From the NCBI RefSeq assembly GCF_003854275.1, contig NZ_QTQP01000015.1, positions 1-64,000 on the forward strand: DNA of 64,000 bases, given 5' to 3'. Under the pieces are notes generated by a model. The model had not been told where the DNA came from, did not search any database, and was given only the letters and a program-made list of their open reading frames with translations. This document shows positions 1 to 9,828 of the stretch, piece after piece; the first letter of the stretch is position 1; every line of letters begins with the position of its first letter. The DNA is from Burkholderia sp. Bp8963. Lineage in GTDB: Bacteria > Pseudomonadota > Gammaproteobacteria > Burkholderiales > Burkholderiaceae. Made by a program: the position numbers and the translations under genes.

Positions 1-122
1 GGTGCCGATGCGGCAGGCGCGGAAGCAGCCGCGGCCGATGCCGCGTCGTCCGCGAGCGCGGGGCCAACGCCGGCCGCGATCAGCGAGCCGGCCATCAGCA
101 GGGACATCAGAAGTTTGCGCAT
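1..122 (-). CDS. amtB: Ammonium transporter AmtB, N-terminal fragment (window edge)
   Basis: Only the first 40 codons lie in the window; the gene continues beyond base 1 on the minus strand. The ATG is at 120-122, and the product begins with a clear Sec signal peptide (MRKLLMSLLMAGSLIAAG, then an ALA/D cleavage region) followed by an Ala-rich stretch. This is the usual exported N-terminus of beta-proteobacterial ammonium channels. It lies 32 bp downstream of the PII gene glnK on the same strand, and glnK-amtB is a classic pair: AmtB conducts ammonium across the inner membrane and GlnK plugs it when nitrogen is plentiful. The call rests mainly on this pairing, because no transmembrane channel segment is visible in the fragment. 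Confidence 0.72.
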   Translation of the reverse strand, partial: MRKLLMSLLMAGSLIAAGVGPALADDAASAAAASAPAASA

Positions 123-154
123 CTTGGTTTTCCTCTTGTCGCTTGTCTTGTCTG

Positions 155-688
<534 letters not shown>

Positions 689-813
689 CTAGAGTGCACG
701 CACGTCCCGCAACGCCGGGACTTTCACCCATGCGGGCGCCATGCCCGGAAATCGCGCTTCGCACGCACCATTTCCGGTCATGCGTGCATCATGGGCACGT
801 ACGCAACTGAAGA

Positions 814-830
814 TGCACATTTTTTGTGCA
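814..830. promoter_or_regulatory. NtrC-type enhancer palindrome
   Basis: The site reads TGCACA, five T residues, then TGTGCA: a perfect 6+5+6 inverted repeat of 17 bp. The known NtrC consensus is TGCACC-N5-GGTGCA, so the geometry is identical and five bases of each arm match. It lies about 250 bp upstream of the -24 element of the glnK sigma-54 promoter, a normal enhancer distance. It is also only 15 bp before the ubiK ATG on the other strand, so an effect on ubiK is possible. The function is inferred from the match. Confidence 0.6.
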
Positions 831-845
831 ATGAAGGGGAATCAC

Positions 846-1094
846 ATGAAGCAACCCAGCGACGTTTTCAACGACCTGCAGTCGCGCGTCAGCGACCTGC
901 TGAAAAACTCGCCGGCCAAGGACGTCGAGCGCAACGTGAAGGCCATGCTGTCGCAAGGCTTCTCGAAGCTCGATCTCGTCACCCGCGAGGAATTCGACAC
1001 GCAGGCGCAGGTGCTCGCCCGCACCCGCGTGCGCCTCGAGGAGCTGGAAAAGCGCGTCGCGGAACTCGAGCAGAAGCTCGCTTCGCAAGCTTGA
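846..1094 (+). CDS. ubiK: Ubiquinone biosynthesis accessory factor UbiK
   Basis: The product has 82 residues and belongs to the YqiC/UbiK (BMFP, formerly DUF526) family. In enterobacteria UbiK binds UbiJ and helps the soluble Ubi complex handle lipid intermediates during aerobic ubiquinone synthesis. The N-terminal half is a predicted amphipathic helix (DVFNDLQSRVSDLLKNSPA). It is followed by the family-typical SKLDLVTREEFDTQAQVLAR segment and a C-terminal leucine/glutamate coiled coil (RLEELEKRVAELEQKL), which drives trimer formation in the family. The ATG at 846 follows a purine-rich GAAGGGGAA; the longer in-frame extension to 741 lacks family sequence. It is divergent from glnK and followed by comM on the same strand. 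Confidence 0.9.
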   Translation: MKQPSDVFNDLQSRVSDLLKNSPAKDVERNVKAMLSQGFSKLDLVTREEFDTQAQVLARTRVRLEELEKRVAELEQKLASQA

Positions 1095-1148
1095 TGTAAA
1101 GGGCTGCGCATCAGGCCTGATATACAGGGCTGATGCACCGGCGTGAGC

Positions 1149-1176
1149 GGGCCCTCATGCGGGGGCCCTCATGCGG
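1149..1176. repeat. Two perfect 14-bp tandem units
   Basis: The unit GGGCCCTCATGCGG occurs twice head to tail between ubiK and comM. A 12-bp palindrome, ATCAGGCCTGAT, sits just upstream at 1110-1121. Neither hairpin is followed by a T-run, so no terminator is claimed. Confidence 0.8.
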
Positions 1177-1340
1177 CTCGTTCACGCCCGCCCTGATGTA
1201 CCCGGATGCAATGATCCCGCTCCAGTAGTCGTCCCGTCGTTCTTTCATCCGCGCCACGCCGGCAAGCGCGCACCGATCACTCCCCTTATCCGTGGCAGGC
1301 GGCCCCCGAGGCTGCCCGCCCGCTCAGCAGGAGCCTCGCC

Positions 1341-2906
1341 ATGTCGCTTGCCTTGGTGCGCAGCCGCGCACCGGCGGCCGGCCGCGCGCCGGACGTCACC
1401 GTCGAAGTCCACCTCGCCAACGGGTTGCCGTCGTTCTCGATCGTCGGCCTGCCCGATCTCGAAGTCCGTGAAAGCCGCGAGCGCGTGCGCGCCGCGTTGC
1501 AGAACTGCGGCTTCGAGTTCCCGGTCCGGCGCATCACCGTCAACCTCGCGCCCGCCGACCTGCCGAAGGAATCCGGCCGGTTCGACCTGCCGATCGCGCT
1601 CGGCATCCTCGCCGCGAACGGCCAGATCCCGGCCGACGCGCTGGCCGGCCGCGAATTCGCGGGCGAGCTGTCGCTGACCGGCGCGCTGCGGCCGATGCGC
1701 GGCGCGTTCGCGATGGCGTGCGGCGCCGCACGCGACCGGCACACGGCCACGGCCGATCCGGCGGATTCAGCCGCCCGGCCCCGCGAGCCGGAGCTGTACC
1801 TGCCGCTCGACAGCGCCGCCGAAGCGGCGCTGGTCCCGGGCGTGACCGTCTTCGGTGCGCCGGACCTGCCGGCGCTGTGCGCGCACCTGGCCGGCGCACC
1901 GGACGGGCGGCTGTCGCCCGTTGCCGCGCCGTGCCTCGACGGCCGGCCGGCGTCGGCCGCCCCCGACCTCGCGGACGTGATCGGCCAGCGCGGCGCGCGG
2001 CGGGCGCTCGAAGTCGCGGCCGCCGGTGGGCATCACATGCTGATGGTCGGCCCGCCCGGCGCGGGCAAGTCGATGCTGGCCGCGCGGCTGCCGGGGCTGC
2101 TGCCGCCGCTGACCGACGACGAAGCGCTGACGTCGGCCGCACTGCTGTCGGCGAGCCGCGTCGGTTTCTCGCCCGCACAGTGGCGGCAGCGGCCGTTCCG
2201 CTCGCCGCATCACTCGTCGAGCGCCGCGGCGCTGGTCGGCGGCCGCAATCCGCCGCAGCCGGGCGAGATCACGCTCGCGCACCTCGGCGTGCTGTTCCTC
2301 GACGAGCTGCCGGAATTCGACCGGCACGTGCTGGAAATGCTGCGCGAGCCGCTCGAAGCGGGCCGCATCACGATTTCGCGCGTGGCGATGCAGGCCGATT
2401 TCCCCGCCGCGTGCCAGCTGATCGCCGCGATGAACCCGTGCCCGTGCGGCAGGCTCGGCGATCCGTCCGGCCGCTGCCGCTGCTCGCCGGACGTCGCCGC
2501 GCGCTACCTGCGCAAGCTGTCCGGGCCGCTGCTCGACCGCATCGACATCCAGATCGACCTGCCCGCGCTGACGCCGGCCGAACTTGCGGCGCGGGCGTCG
2601 GCGCCCGGCGAGCCGAGCGCCGCGGTCGCTGAGCGGGTTGCTCGGGCGCGCGCGCTGCAGCTCGACCGCCAGGGCAAGACCAATCACATGCTGACCGGAC
2701 GCGAGACCGACGACCTGTGCCGGCCGACCGACGAAGGCGAGCGCCTGCTGAGGGAGGCCGGCGAGCGGTTCGGATGGTCCGCGCGCGCGTATTACCGCGT
2801 GCTGAAGGTCGCGAGAACGATCGCCGACCTTGCCGGCGATCCGCTGCCGAGCGCCGCGCAGATCGCCGAGGCAATCCGCTACCGGCGCGCGCTAACCGCG
2901 CTCTGA
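1341..2906 (+). CDS. comM: ComM/YifB family Mg-chelatase-like AAA+ ATPase
   Basis: The protein has 521 residues, close to the usual ~510 of the family. ComM is a hexameric helicase that promotes branch migration during natural transformation and recombination. It has the N-terminal Lon-like (ChlI) domain (about residues 20-150, starting MSLALVRSRAPA), a Walker A motif VGPPGAGKSML near residue 235, a Walker B LGVLFLDELPEF near 320, and the C-terminal Mg-chelatase domain with a Cys-rich NPCPCGRLGD insertion. The ATG at 1341 has an AGGAG ribosome-binding site eight bases upstream. It is probably monocistronic: a lipoprotein gene of opposite strand follows after a 322-bp gap. Confidence 0.93.
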   Translation: MSLALVRSRAPAAGRAPDVTVEVHLANGLPSFSIVGLPDLEVRESRERVRAALQNCGFEFPVRRITVNLAPADLPKESGRFDLPIALGILAANGQIPADALAGREFAGELSLTGALRPMRGAFAMACGAARDRHTATADPADSAARPREPELYLPLDSAAEAALVPGVTVFGAPDLPALCAHLAGAPDGRLSPVAAPCLDGRPASAAPDLADVIGQRGARRALEVAAAGGHHMLMVGPPGAGKSMLAARLPGLLPPLTDDEALTSAALLSASRVGFSPAQWRQRPFRSPHHSSSAAALVGGRNPPQPGEITLAHLGVLFLDELPEFDRHVLEMLREPLEAGRITISRVAMQADFPAACQLIAAMNPCPCGRLGDPSGRCRCSPDVAARYLRKLSGPLLDRIDIQIDLPALTPAELAARASAPGEPSAAVAERVARARALQLDRQGKTNHMLTGRETDDLCRPTDEGERLLREAGERFGWSARAYYRVLKVARTIADLAGDPLPSAAQIAEAIRYRRALTAL

Positions 2907-3045
2907 GGACAAATTCCGGCTGTCAAGACTTGACTTATGCACAATTCCGCGCATCCGGGCCCCGCCGGCATCGCACCGCATCCTGCGGGATGCGTCTTGC
3001 GCATACCCTTGTTTTTATTGACTTTTCGAAAGCGGCCCGAACGCG

Positions 3046-3072
3046 TAAAAACCGGCCGGAAGGCCTTCCGGC
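3046..3072 (-). terminator. Candidate intrinsic terminator of the minus-strand lipoprotein gene
   Basis: Bases 3055-3072 form the perfect palindrome GCCGGAAGGCCTTCCGGC (7-bp stem, GGCC loop). On the minus strand it is followed shortly by five T residues. It lies 157 bp beyond the stop codon of the lipoprotein gene, so the assignment is plausible but not certain. Confidence 0.45.
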
Positions 3073-3110
3073 GCGGGCGGCGGGCATCGTGCGCGAACTT
3101 TTCAACAAAG

Positions 3111-3133
3111 TTATCCACATGCACTGTGGATAG
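3111..3133. promoter_or_regulatory. Inverted pair of DnaA boxes
   Basis: TTATCCACA (3111-3119) is a perfect DnaA box. TGTGGATAG (3125-3133) is its reverse complement with one changed base, separated by five bases. A paired, head-to-head arrangement is unlikely by chance in DNA this GC-rich. No dnaA, dnaN, gidA or parAB is nearby and there are no further boxes, so this is not read as the chromosome origin. It may be a DnaA titration or regulatory site. Confidence 0.55.
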
Positions 3134-3228
3134 CCGAAAAATTCCCGCAAAATCCGGCGATTAGCGTCGAATGCTGCGAAGGAACTTTCAGTTCTCGCCG
3201 CACTCTGAAGCGCCCTCGCCGGCCCGCT

Positions 3229-3801
3229 TCAGTCGAGCTTCAGCGAGCCGAAAAACTGGTCGAGCTGCTCCTGCGCGACCGGCGCGTCGGAGATCACGAC
3301 CGCCTGGTACGCATGCCGGCCGCGCGCCGCGAACCGCGCGACGATCGTCTTGTGCGCGCGGTCCTGCGCGGCCGCCGCACCGGCCACGCGCAGCTCGAGC
3401 CCATTCACCGCGCCACCGGCCGCGAGCGGCACCGGCACCGCGGCGGTCTGCGACGCGCCGCCCAGGTTACGGGACAGGCCTTCGCGCAGGTAGTCGAGCG
3501 CCGCGCGGCGGGTCTCGTCGCGGTCATCCGGCAGCATCACCGTGCCGACCGCGAATACCGCGCCATCCAGGTGTGCCGCCTGCATCCGCATCTTCATCGG
3601 CGTGCCGCCGATCGTTACCGGATGCTCGTCGACGGTCGGCTTCGCGGGCAGGTCGATCGTGTAGCCGGCGTCGTTGTGCAGCGTGCGCCAGTCGTACGAC
3701 GGCGTGCACGCGACGAGCACGGCGCTCGCGCACATGAGTGCGGCGAAGCGCCGCAGCGGACGAAAAAGGGGACGCAGCGGCGCGGCAAATTCCTTCGGCA
3801 T
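3229..3801 (-). CDS. Putative lipoprotein, function unknown
   Basis: The product has 190 residues from the ATG at 3801. Two in-frame ATGs lie near the N-terminus (3831 and 3801) and neither has a strong ribosome-binding site. A hydrophobic stretch after basic residues ends in ASAVLVAC, a good lipobox, so the protein is probably acylated at that Cys and held in an envelope membrane. The mature part (TPSYDWRTLHNDAGYTIDLPAKP...) reads as a single small alpha/beta domain and shows no catalytic motif I can name. It is divergent from the TlpA-like gene; both products would be in the envelope. I do not recognise the family by name. Confidence 0.75.
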   Translation of the reverse strand: MPKEFAAPLRPLFRPLRRFAALMCASAVLVACTPSYDWRTLHNDAGYTIDLPAKPTVDEHPVTIGGTPMKMRMQAAHLDGAVFAVGTVMLPDDRDETRRAALDYLREGLSRNLGGASQTAAVPVPLAAGGAVNGLELRVAGAAAAQDRAHKTIVARFAARGRHAYQAVVISDAPVAQEQLDQFFGSLKLD

Positions 3802-3965
3802 GACGGAGATCGGAGCGGGCAAAGCGTGCATTATGCGTCGAACGGGAACGCCGGGATGTGTGGCGACCACCGGTGCGTGCGCCGCATTCGCGCTAAAATG
3901 AGCGGCGAATTTCGACGTCCCTGGCAATGTCCGGCGTCCCCCGACCGACTCCGAGAGCACCGCAG

Positions 3966-4502
3966 ATGAACTCCACGCCTCCCTCCTCCAGCCGCCGCGC
4001 GAGCCCGATCCGCTATGTCGCGGCGATCGTCGTCGTGGCCGCCATCGCCGTGGCCGGCTTCTTCGCGTTCAACGGCAAGTCCAGCGTGCCGGACGCCACG
4101 TTCACGCTGCTGTCGGGCCAGAAGGTCTCGACCACCGGCGACCTGAAGGGCAAGGTCTACCTCGTCAACTTCTGGGCGACGAGCTGCGCGACCTGCATGC
4201 AGGAAATGCCGCAGATGGTCGATACCTACAATCGTTTCAAGGGACAGGGCCTCGAATTCGTCGCGGTCGCAATGAACTACGATCCGCCGATGTACGTCGC
4301 GAACTATGCGCAGACGCGCCAGCTGCCGTTCAAGGTCGCGCTCGACGACGGCAGCGTCGCGAAGCAGTTCGGCAACGTGCAGCTGACGCCGACGACCTTC
4401 GTCGTCGACAAGGACGGCAAGATCCTGAAGCGCTATGTGGGCGCGCCGCAGTTCGCGGAGCTCGACGCGCTGCTCAAGAAGGCGCTCGGCAACGCCGCCT
4501 GA
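3966..4502 (+). CDS. TlpA/ResA-like membrane-anchored thioredoxin
   Basis: The product has 178 residues from the ATG at 3966; an upstream in-frame ATG at 3927 is possible. A single transmembrane anchor (about residues 17-36) is followed by a periplasmic thioredoxin fold (AhpC/TSA-Redoxin class). The active site is WATSCATCMQEMP with Cys74 and Cys77, the C-x-x-C pair of thiol-disulfide reductases. A cis-Pro region (LTPTTFVVDKDGKI) is present near residue 140. Such proteins reduce disulfides in cytochrome c maturation or other periplasmic clients; no cyc/ccm gene is adjacent, so the client is unknown. A strong terminator follows immediately. Confidence 0.88.
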   Translation: MNSTPPSSSRRASPIRYVAAIVVVAAIAVAGFFAFNGKSSVPDATFTLLSGQKVSTTGDLKGKVYLVNFWATSCATCMQEMPQMVDTYNRFKGQGLEFVAVAMNYDPPMYVANYAQTRQLPFKVALDDGSVAKQFGNVQLTPTTFVVDKDGKILKRYVGAPQFAELDALLKKALGNAA

Positions 4503-4577
4503 GCGCCTCGCCCGATACGGGCCGGCGGTGCGCGACGCGCGCCTCGCCGCAAGAAGGGCCGCAAGAAAGACCCTGAG

Positions 4578-4623
4578 ACGGACCGCATGACCGGACAGCA
4601 CCGGTTCTGCGGTCCGTTTCTTT

Positions 4624-4624
<1 letters not shown>
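4578..4624 (+). terminator. Intrinsic terminator after the thioredoxin gene
   Basis: A perfect 10-bp stem, ACGGACCGCA (4578-4587) with TGCGGTCCGT (4608-4617), encloses a second inner stem ACCGG/CCGGT and is followed by TTCTTTT. It ends at the stop codon of the convergent dctD gene, so it separates the two units. Confidence 0.85.
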
Positions 4625-5976
<1,352 letters not shown>

Positions 5977-6046
5977 CGTACTCACTTGCTCCTGATGGGC
6001 TCCGTGGCCCTCGGACCGCGCGACGGCAACGCGTGCGCGGGTCGGT

Positions 6047-8017
6047 TCACGCCGATTTTCCCTCAGTCCGGTGCGCGACGGGCGCTTCGTGCAAACCCGT
6101 CTGCCCCGACACGGAGTCCGGATGATGCGTGCGGGCGCGCCGCAACGTCAAGACGAACTGCGCGCCGCCGGACGGCGCGTTGCGCGCAGTCAGCGAGCCA
6201 CCCGCGTCGCTCGCGATCGACGACGAGATCGCGAGCCCGAGACCGAGCCCGCGGCCCATTTCCTTCGTCGTGAAGAACGGCTCGAACAGGCGCGGCAGCA
6301 GGTCGGGCGGGATGCCCGGACCGTTGTCGCGCACCTGGATCGCGAGCGTCGCGCCCGATACGACGACCGTGACTTCGATGCGCGGCGCGGCCGTGCCCGC
6401 CACCGCGTCCAGCGCGTTGCCGAGCAGGTTGATCAGCACCTGTTCGAGACGCAGGTCCTCGCAGCGCGCGACGAGTTCCGGATGGTCGTTGGCGAGATCG
6501 AGCGGCGCGAGCGGCGCGTCCGGCGTGGGCGAAACGGACGATAAGGACGATAAGGACGACACGGCCGCATCCCGCAGCGTCAGCACGAGCGCGACGCCGC
6601 GCAGCCGTTCGTCGAGCAGCGCCAGCACGCTGCGCAGCGCGCGCACGACGAGCGCCTGTTCGTTGCGCGGCCGCGCGCGGCCGACGAACAGCTTCAGCTG
6701 GTTGGTGATCTTGCCCATCCGCTCGGTGAGCGCGGCGATCGCCTCGAGGTTCTCGCGCGCAGCCGCCTGCTCGCCGCGGTCGAGCAGCACGCGCGTGTTG
6801 TCGGAAAAACTGCGCAGCGCGGCGAGCGGCTGGTTCAGCTCGTGCGTGATGCCCGCCGCCATCTGGCCGAGCGCGGCAAGCTTGCTCGCCTGGATCAGTT
6901 CGTCGTGCGCGGCGCGCAGTTCCTGTTCCGCGCGGATCCGGTCGCCGACTTCCTTCTGCAGCTGTTCGTTCGCCTCCGACAGGTCGGCCGTGCGCTCCTC
7001 GACGCGCCGGTTCAGCTCCGCATACGCCTGCTGCAGCAGCGCGCGGCCGCGAATCATCTCGCGCACGCGCGCGCGGCGCATCCGCCAGTAGAACGCGAGC
7101 AGCGCGACCGACACGAAGCCGAAGCCCGTGACGATCGTCGCGTTGCGCGCATCCGCGTCGACGGGTGCGATCGGCGCAAGCGTGACGAGCGTCCAGTCGG
7201 GCTCGCCGATGCGGCGCTGCGTCGCGAGATAGCGCGGCGCGCGGCGGCCCTCGCCGATGCGCACGATCTGCGCGTTGGCGCCGAGCGGCTGTTCGACGCG
7301 CAGCGGCAGCGGCGCGACCGGCTGCTGCGCGTACTGGCGGGTTTCGAAGATCGACGCGGCGACGGGGCCCGTCAGCGGCCGCAGCGTGTGGTATTTCCAC
7401 GCGGGCACCGACGACAGGAACGCGACGCCGTGATCGTCCGTGACGACGAGCGGCTCGGACGCGTCCGCGCCCTGGAACCACTCGAGATTGAGCTTCACGA
7501 CGACGACGCCGACGATCCGGCCGTCGCGCCACACGGGTTGCGAGATGTAATAGCCGGGATCGCGCGAGATCGTGCCGATCCCGAAAAAGCGGCCGACCTG
7601 GCCGTGCATCGCGTCGATGAAATACGGCCGGAAACGGTAGCCGATCCCGATGAAGCTGTCGGGTGCGCGCCAGTTGCTCGCGGCGACGCACAGGCCGTCC
7701 GCGCCGATCAGGTAGGTGACGGTCGCGTGCGCGTGCTGGTTGAGGTCTTCGAGGTAGCGGTTGGCGCGCGCCGCGTAGTCGGCGCGCTTCGGCTCGGCGA
7801 GCAGGTCCTGCACGAGCGGGTGGCTGCCGAGCAGGTACGGCAGCGATTCGTAGCGGTCGAGCGTGCTCTTGAGCGCGCTGGTGGTGCGATCGACGCGCAC
7901 GGCGGCATTGCGCTGCAGCTCGTCGATCCCGCGCCGCCACGTGACGGTCCACGTCAGCGCACAGGCCGCGGCGAGCGCGGTAGCGAGCGCGACGAGGATG
8001 AGCAGGCGGCGCTTCAC
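6047..8017 (-). CDS. dctB: C4-dicarboxylate sensor histidine kinase DctB
   Basis: The product has 656 residues from a GTG at 8017 that is preceded by AGGAAG. The frame stays open to an ATG at 8182, four bases after dctA, which would add 55 residues of Gly/Ser-rich low-complexity sequence. I prefer the shorter form because the added part looks non-coding. From the N-terminus there is one transmembrane helix, a ~280-residue periplasmic double-PAS/Cache sensor domain, a second helix (TGFGFVSVALLAFYW), a coiled coil, the H-box ITHELNQPLAALRSF and the ATPase domain with N, DNGPGIP and GLGLGLAI boxes. It senses succinate, fumarate and malate in the periplasm and phosphorylates DctD. Confidence 0.92.
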   Translation of the reverse strand: MKRRLLILVALATALAAACALTWTVTWRRGIDELQRNAAVRVDRTTSALKSTLDRYESLPYLLGSHPLVQDLLAEPKRADYAARANRYLEDLNQHAHATVTYLIGADGLCVAASNWRAPDSFIGIGYRFRPYFIDAMHGQVGRFFGIGTISRDPGYYISQPVWRDGRIVGVVVVKLNLEWFQGADASEPLVVTDDHGVAFLSSVPAWKYHTLRPLTGPVAASIFETRQYAQQPVAPLPLRVEQPLGANAQIVRIGEGRRAPRYLATQRRIGEPDWTLVTLAPIAPVDADARNATIVTGFGFVSVALLAFYWRMRRARVREMIRGRALLQQAYAELNRRVEERTADLSEANEQLQKEVGDRIRAEQELRAAHDELIQASKLAALGQMAAGITHELNQPLAALRSFSDNTRVLLDRGEQAAARENLEAIAALTERMGKITNQLKLFVGRARPRNEQALVVRALRSVLALLDERLRGVALVLTLRDAAVSSLSSLSSVSPTPDAPLAPLDLANDHPELVARCEDLRLEQVLINLLGNALDAVAGTAAPRIEVTVVVSGATLAIQVRDNGPGIPPDLLPRLFEPFFTTKEMGRGLGLGLAISSSIASDAGGSLTARNAPSGGAQFVLTLRRARTHHPDSVSGQTGLHEAPVAHRTEGKSA

Positions 8018-8186
8018 GGTGACGGCTTCCTGGCGATGCGGATCAGCTATTGTGTCATAGCCGTCCGCATCTGCCCTGCCGCTGCCGCTGCCGCCGGTGC
8101 CGCTGCCGATACCGCTGCCACCGCCACCGCCGCTGTAATTCGGCGCGCGGCCCGCGAGCGGCGCCGCCGCCTGCTCCTTCATGGCG

Positions 8187-9476
8187 TCAGACGCCGGCCG
8201 TCTCGGTCGTGGCGACTTCGCCGCCGCCGCTCAGCGCCTGGCGCAGCTTCGCACGGTCGAGCTCCTTCTCCCACGCGGACACGACGACCGTCGCGACGCC
8301 GTTGCCGACGATGTTGGTCAGCGCGCGGCATTCGCTCATGAAACGGTCGATACCGAGGATCAGCACCATGCCCGACAGCGGGATGGTCGGCACGACCGCG
8401 AGCGTCGCGGCGAGCGTGATGAAGCCCGCGCCGGTGACGCCGCTCGCGCCCTTCGACGTCAGCATCGCAACGGCGAGCAGCGTGAGCTGCTGCATCCACG
8501 TGAGCTCGATGTTGGTCGCCTGCGCGATGAACAGCACGGCCATCGTCATGTAGATGTTGGTGCCGTCGAGGTTGAACGAGTAGCCGGTCGGCACGACGAG
8601 GCCGACGACCGAGCGCGAGCAGCCGGCCTTCTCGAGCTTCTCCATCAGCTGCGGCAGCGCGGCTTCCGACGAGCTCGTGCCGAGCACGATCAGCAGCTCT
8701 TCCTTGATGTAGCCGACGAAGCGGATGATCGAGAAGCCCGTGATGCGCGCGATCGTGCCGAGCACGACGAGCACGAACACGACCGACGTCAGGTAGAACG
8801 TGCCGATCAGCTTGAGCAGCGGCACCAGCGAGCCGACGCCGTACTTGCCGATCGTGAACGCCATCGCGCCGAACGCGCCGATCGGCGCGAGCTTCGTGAC
8901 GATGTGCACGATGCCGAACAGCACGCGCGTGATCCCGTCGATGAAGTCGGTGACCACCTTGCCGCGCTCGCCGAGGTGCGCGAGCACGCTGCCGAACAGC
9001 AGCGCGACCAGCAGGATCTGCAGGATCTCGCCCTGTGCGAACGCGTCGACCATCGTGTTCGGGATGATGTGCATCAGGAAGTCGACCGTCGACTGCCCGT
9101 GCGCCTTCGCCGCGTACGACGCGACTTCCTTGCCGTTCAGCGTCGCCGGATCGATGTTGAAGCCGACGCCCGGACGCAGGATGTGCGTGGCCGCGAGGCC
9201 GAGCATCAGCGCGAAGGTCGACACGATCTCGAAGTACAGCAGCGCCTTGCCGCCGACGCGCCCGACCTTCTTCATGTCCTCCATGCCGGCGATGCCGGTC
9301 ACGACCGTACAGAAGATGATCGGCCCGATCACCATCTTGATCAGCTTGATGAAGCCGTCGCCGAGCGGCTTCATCTCGGTGGCGAGGGCCGGATAGTAGT
9401 GGCCGAGGATCACGCCGACGATGATGGCGAAGATCACCTGCACATAGAGCACTTTGTAGAAGGGTTTCTTCTTCAC
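8187..9476 (-). CDS. dctA: C4-dicarboxylate:cation symporter DctA
   Basis: The 429-residue length is normal for the DAACS family. DctA imports succinate, fumarate and malate across the inner membrane with protons or sodium. The sequence opens with [20 protein letters not shown] and keeps the family-typical serine-rich hairpin ([17 protein letters not shown]) and the substrate/cation-site motif [13 protein letters not shown]. The start is a GTG at 9474-9476 with a GGA ten bases upstream; the ATG at 9521 gives a non-family extension. It is first in the dctA-dctB-dctD series and preceded by a sigma-54 promoter match, so its transcription is probably controlled by DctB/DctD and RpoN. Confidence 0.94.
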   Translation of the reverse strand: MKKKPFYKVLYVQVIFAIIVGVILGHYYPALATEMKPLGDGFIKLIKMVIGPIIFCTVVTGIAGMEDMKKVGRVGGKALLYFEIVSTFALMLGLAATHILRPGVGFNIDPATLNGKEVASYAAKAHGQSTVDFLMHIIPNTMVDAFAQGEILQILLVALLFGSVLAHLGERGKVVTDFIDGITRVLFGIVHIVTKLAPIGAFGAMAFTIGKYGVGSLVPLLKLIGTFYLTSVVFVLVVLGTIARITGFSIIRFVGYIKEELLIVLGTSSSEAALPQLMEKLEKAGCSRSVVGLVVPTGYSFNLDGTNIYMTMAVLFIAQATNIELTWMQQLTLLAVAMLTSKGASGVTGAGFITLAATLAVVPTIPLSGMVLILGIDRFMSECRALTNIVGNGVATVVVSAWEKELDRAKLRQALSGGGEVATTETAGV

Positions 9477-9678
9477 GATGGTTCCTGATGAAGGGTAGAT
9501 GAGCCGGTGGAGCGGCGTCACGCGCGCGAGCGAATGCCAGGGGAATTGCAGTCGCCCGCGCGGTTGCCGTGCCGCAACAAGCGATGCCTCAGGACATCCG
9601 GAGGGGGAGGAAGGCAGTGGTCATCGATTGTCTCCTTGGTTTAATAGTCAGGCCGGGGGATGGCCGTGCGCTTTATAT

Positions 9679-9694
9679 CGCAAGGTCGATGCCA
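9679..9694 (-). promoter_or_regulatory. Sigma-54 promoter for dctA
   Basis: On the minus strand the site is TGGCATCGACCTTGCG. The -24 (TGGCAT) and -12 (TTGC) elements are exact and spaced correctly; the purine after -24 and the last base deviate from TGGCAYRN4TTGCW. Transcription would start near 9668, about 190 nt before the dctA GTG. Repeated TCCGG-containing palindromes at about 9755-9808 lie 60-115 bp upstream, where an enhancer protein such as DctD would be expected to bind. Confidence 0.75.
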
Positions 9695-9778
9695 GGTTTC
9701 CGGAACCCCTCAAACCATTGTTTTCATTGTATTTCCCATCATGCGGCAGGCAAGAAAATCCGGGATTCCGGATTTCCG

Positions 9779-9808
9779 GAAAATATCCGTCCGGCGATCC
9801 GGACGGAT
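9779..9808 (-). terminator. Intrinsic terminator of the yjcH-actP operon
   Basis: Perfect 10-bp arms, ATCCGTCCGG (9785-9794) and CCGGACGGAT (9799-9808), enclose a four-base loop. On the minus strand they are followed by ATATTTTCC. The hairpin begins 20 bp after the actP stop codon. It overlaps the TCCGG-rich repeats proposed as the DctD-binding region. Confidence 0.65.
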
Positions 9809-9828
9809 GCGCTCATTTGTCAGATGAA

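Larger units (their letters stand above)
2907..3228. other. Convergent intergenic region with palindrome and DnaA boxes
   Basis: No gene is visible between the ends of comM (plus) and the lipoprotein gene (minus). The stretch includes an A+T-richer patch around 3005-3030, an 18-bp perfect palindrome at 3055-3072 and a pair of inverted DnaA-box-like sequences at 3111-3133, which are listed separately. Confidence 0.7.
9477..9828. other. actP-dctA intergenic region
   Basis: No gene is visible. The stretch contains the dctA leader, the sigma-54 promoter (9679-9694), a cluster of TCCGGA/TTTCCGGAAA inverted repeats (about 9755-9790) and the terminator hairpin of the actP operon (9779-9808). Confidence 0.75.

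Noticed and set aside
3111..3133. Chromosome origin of replication
   Set aside because: Only two DnaA boxes are present and there is no AT-rich unwinding element, dnaA, dnaN or gidA nearby.
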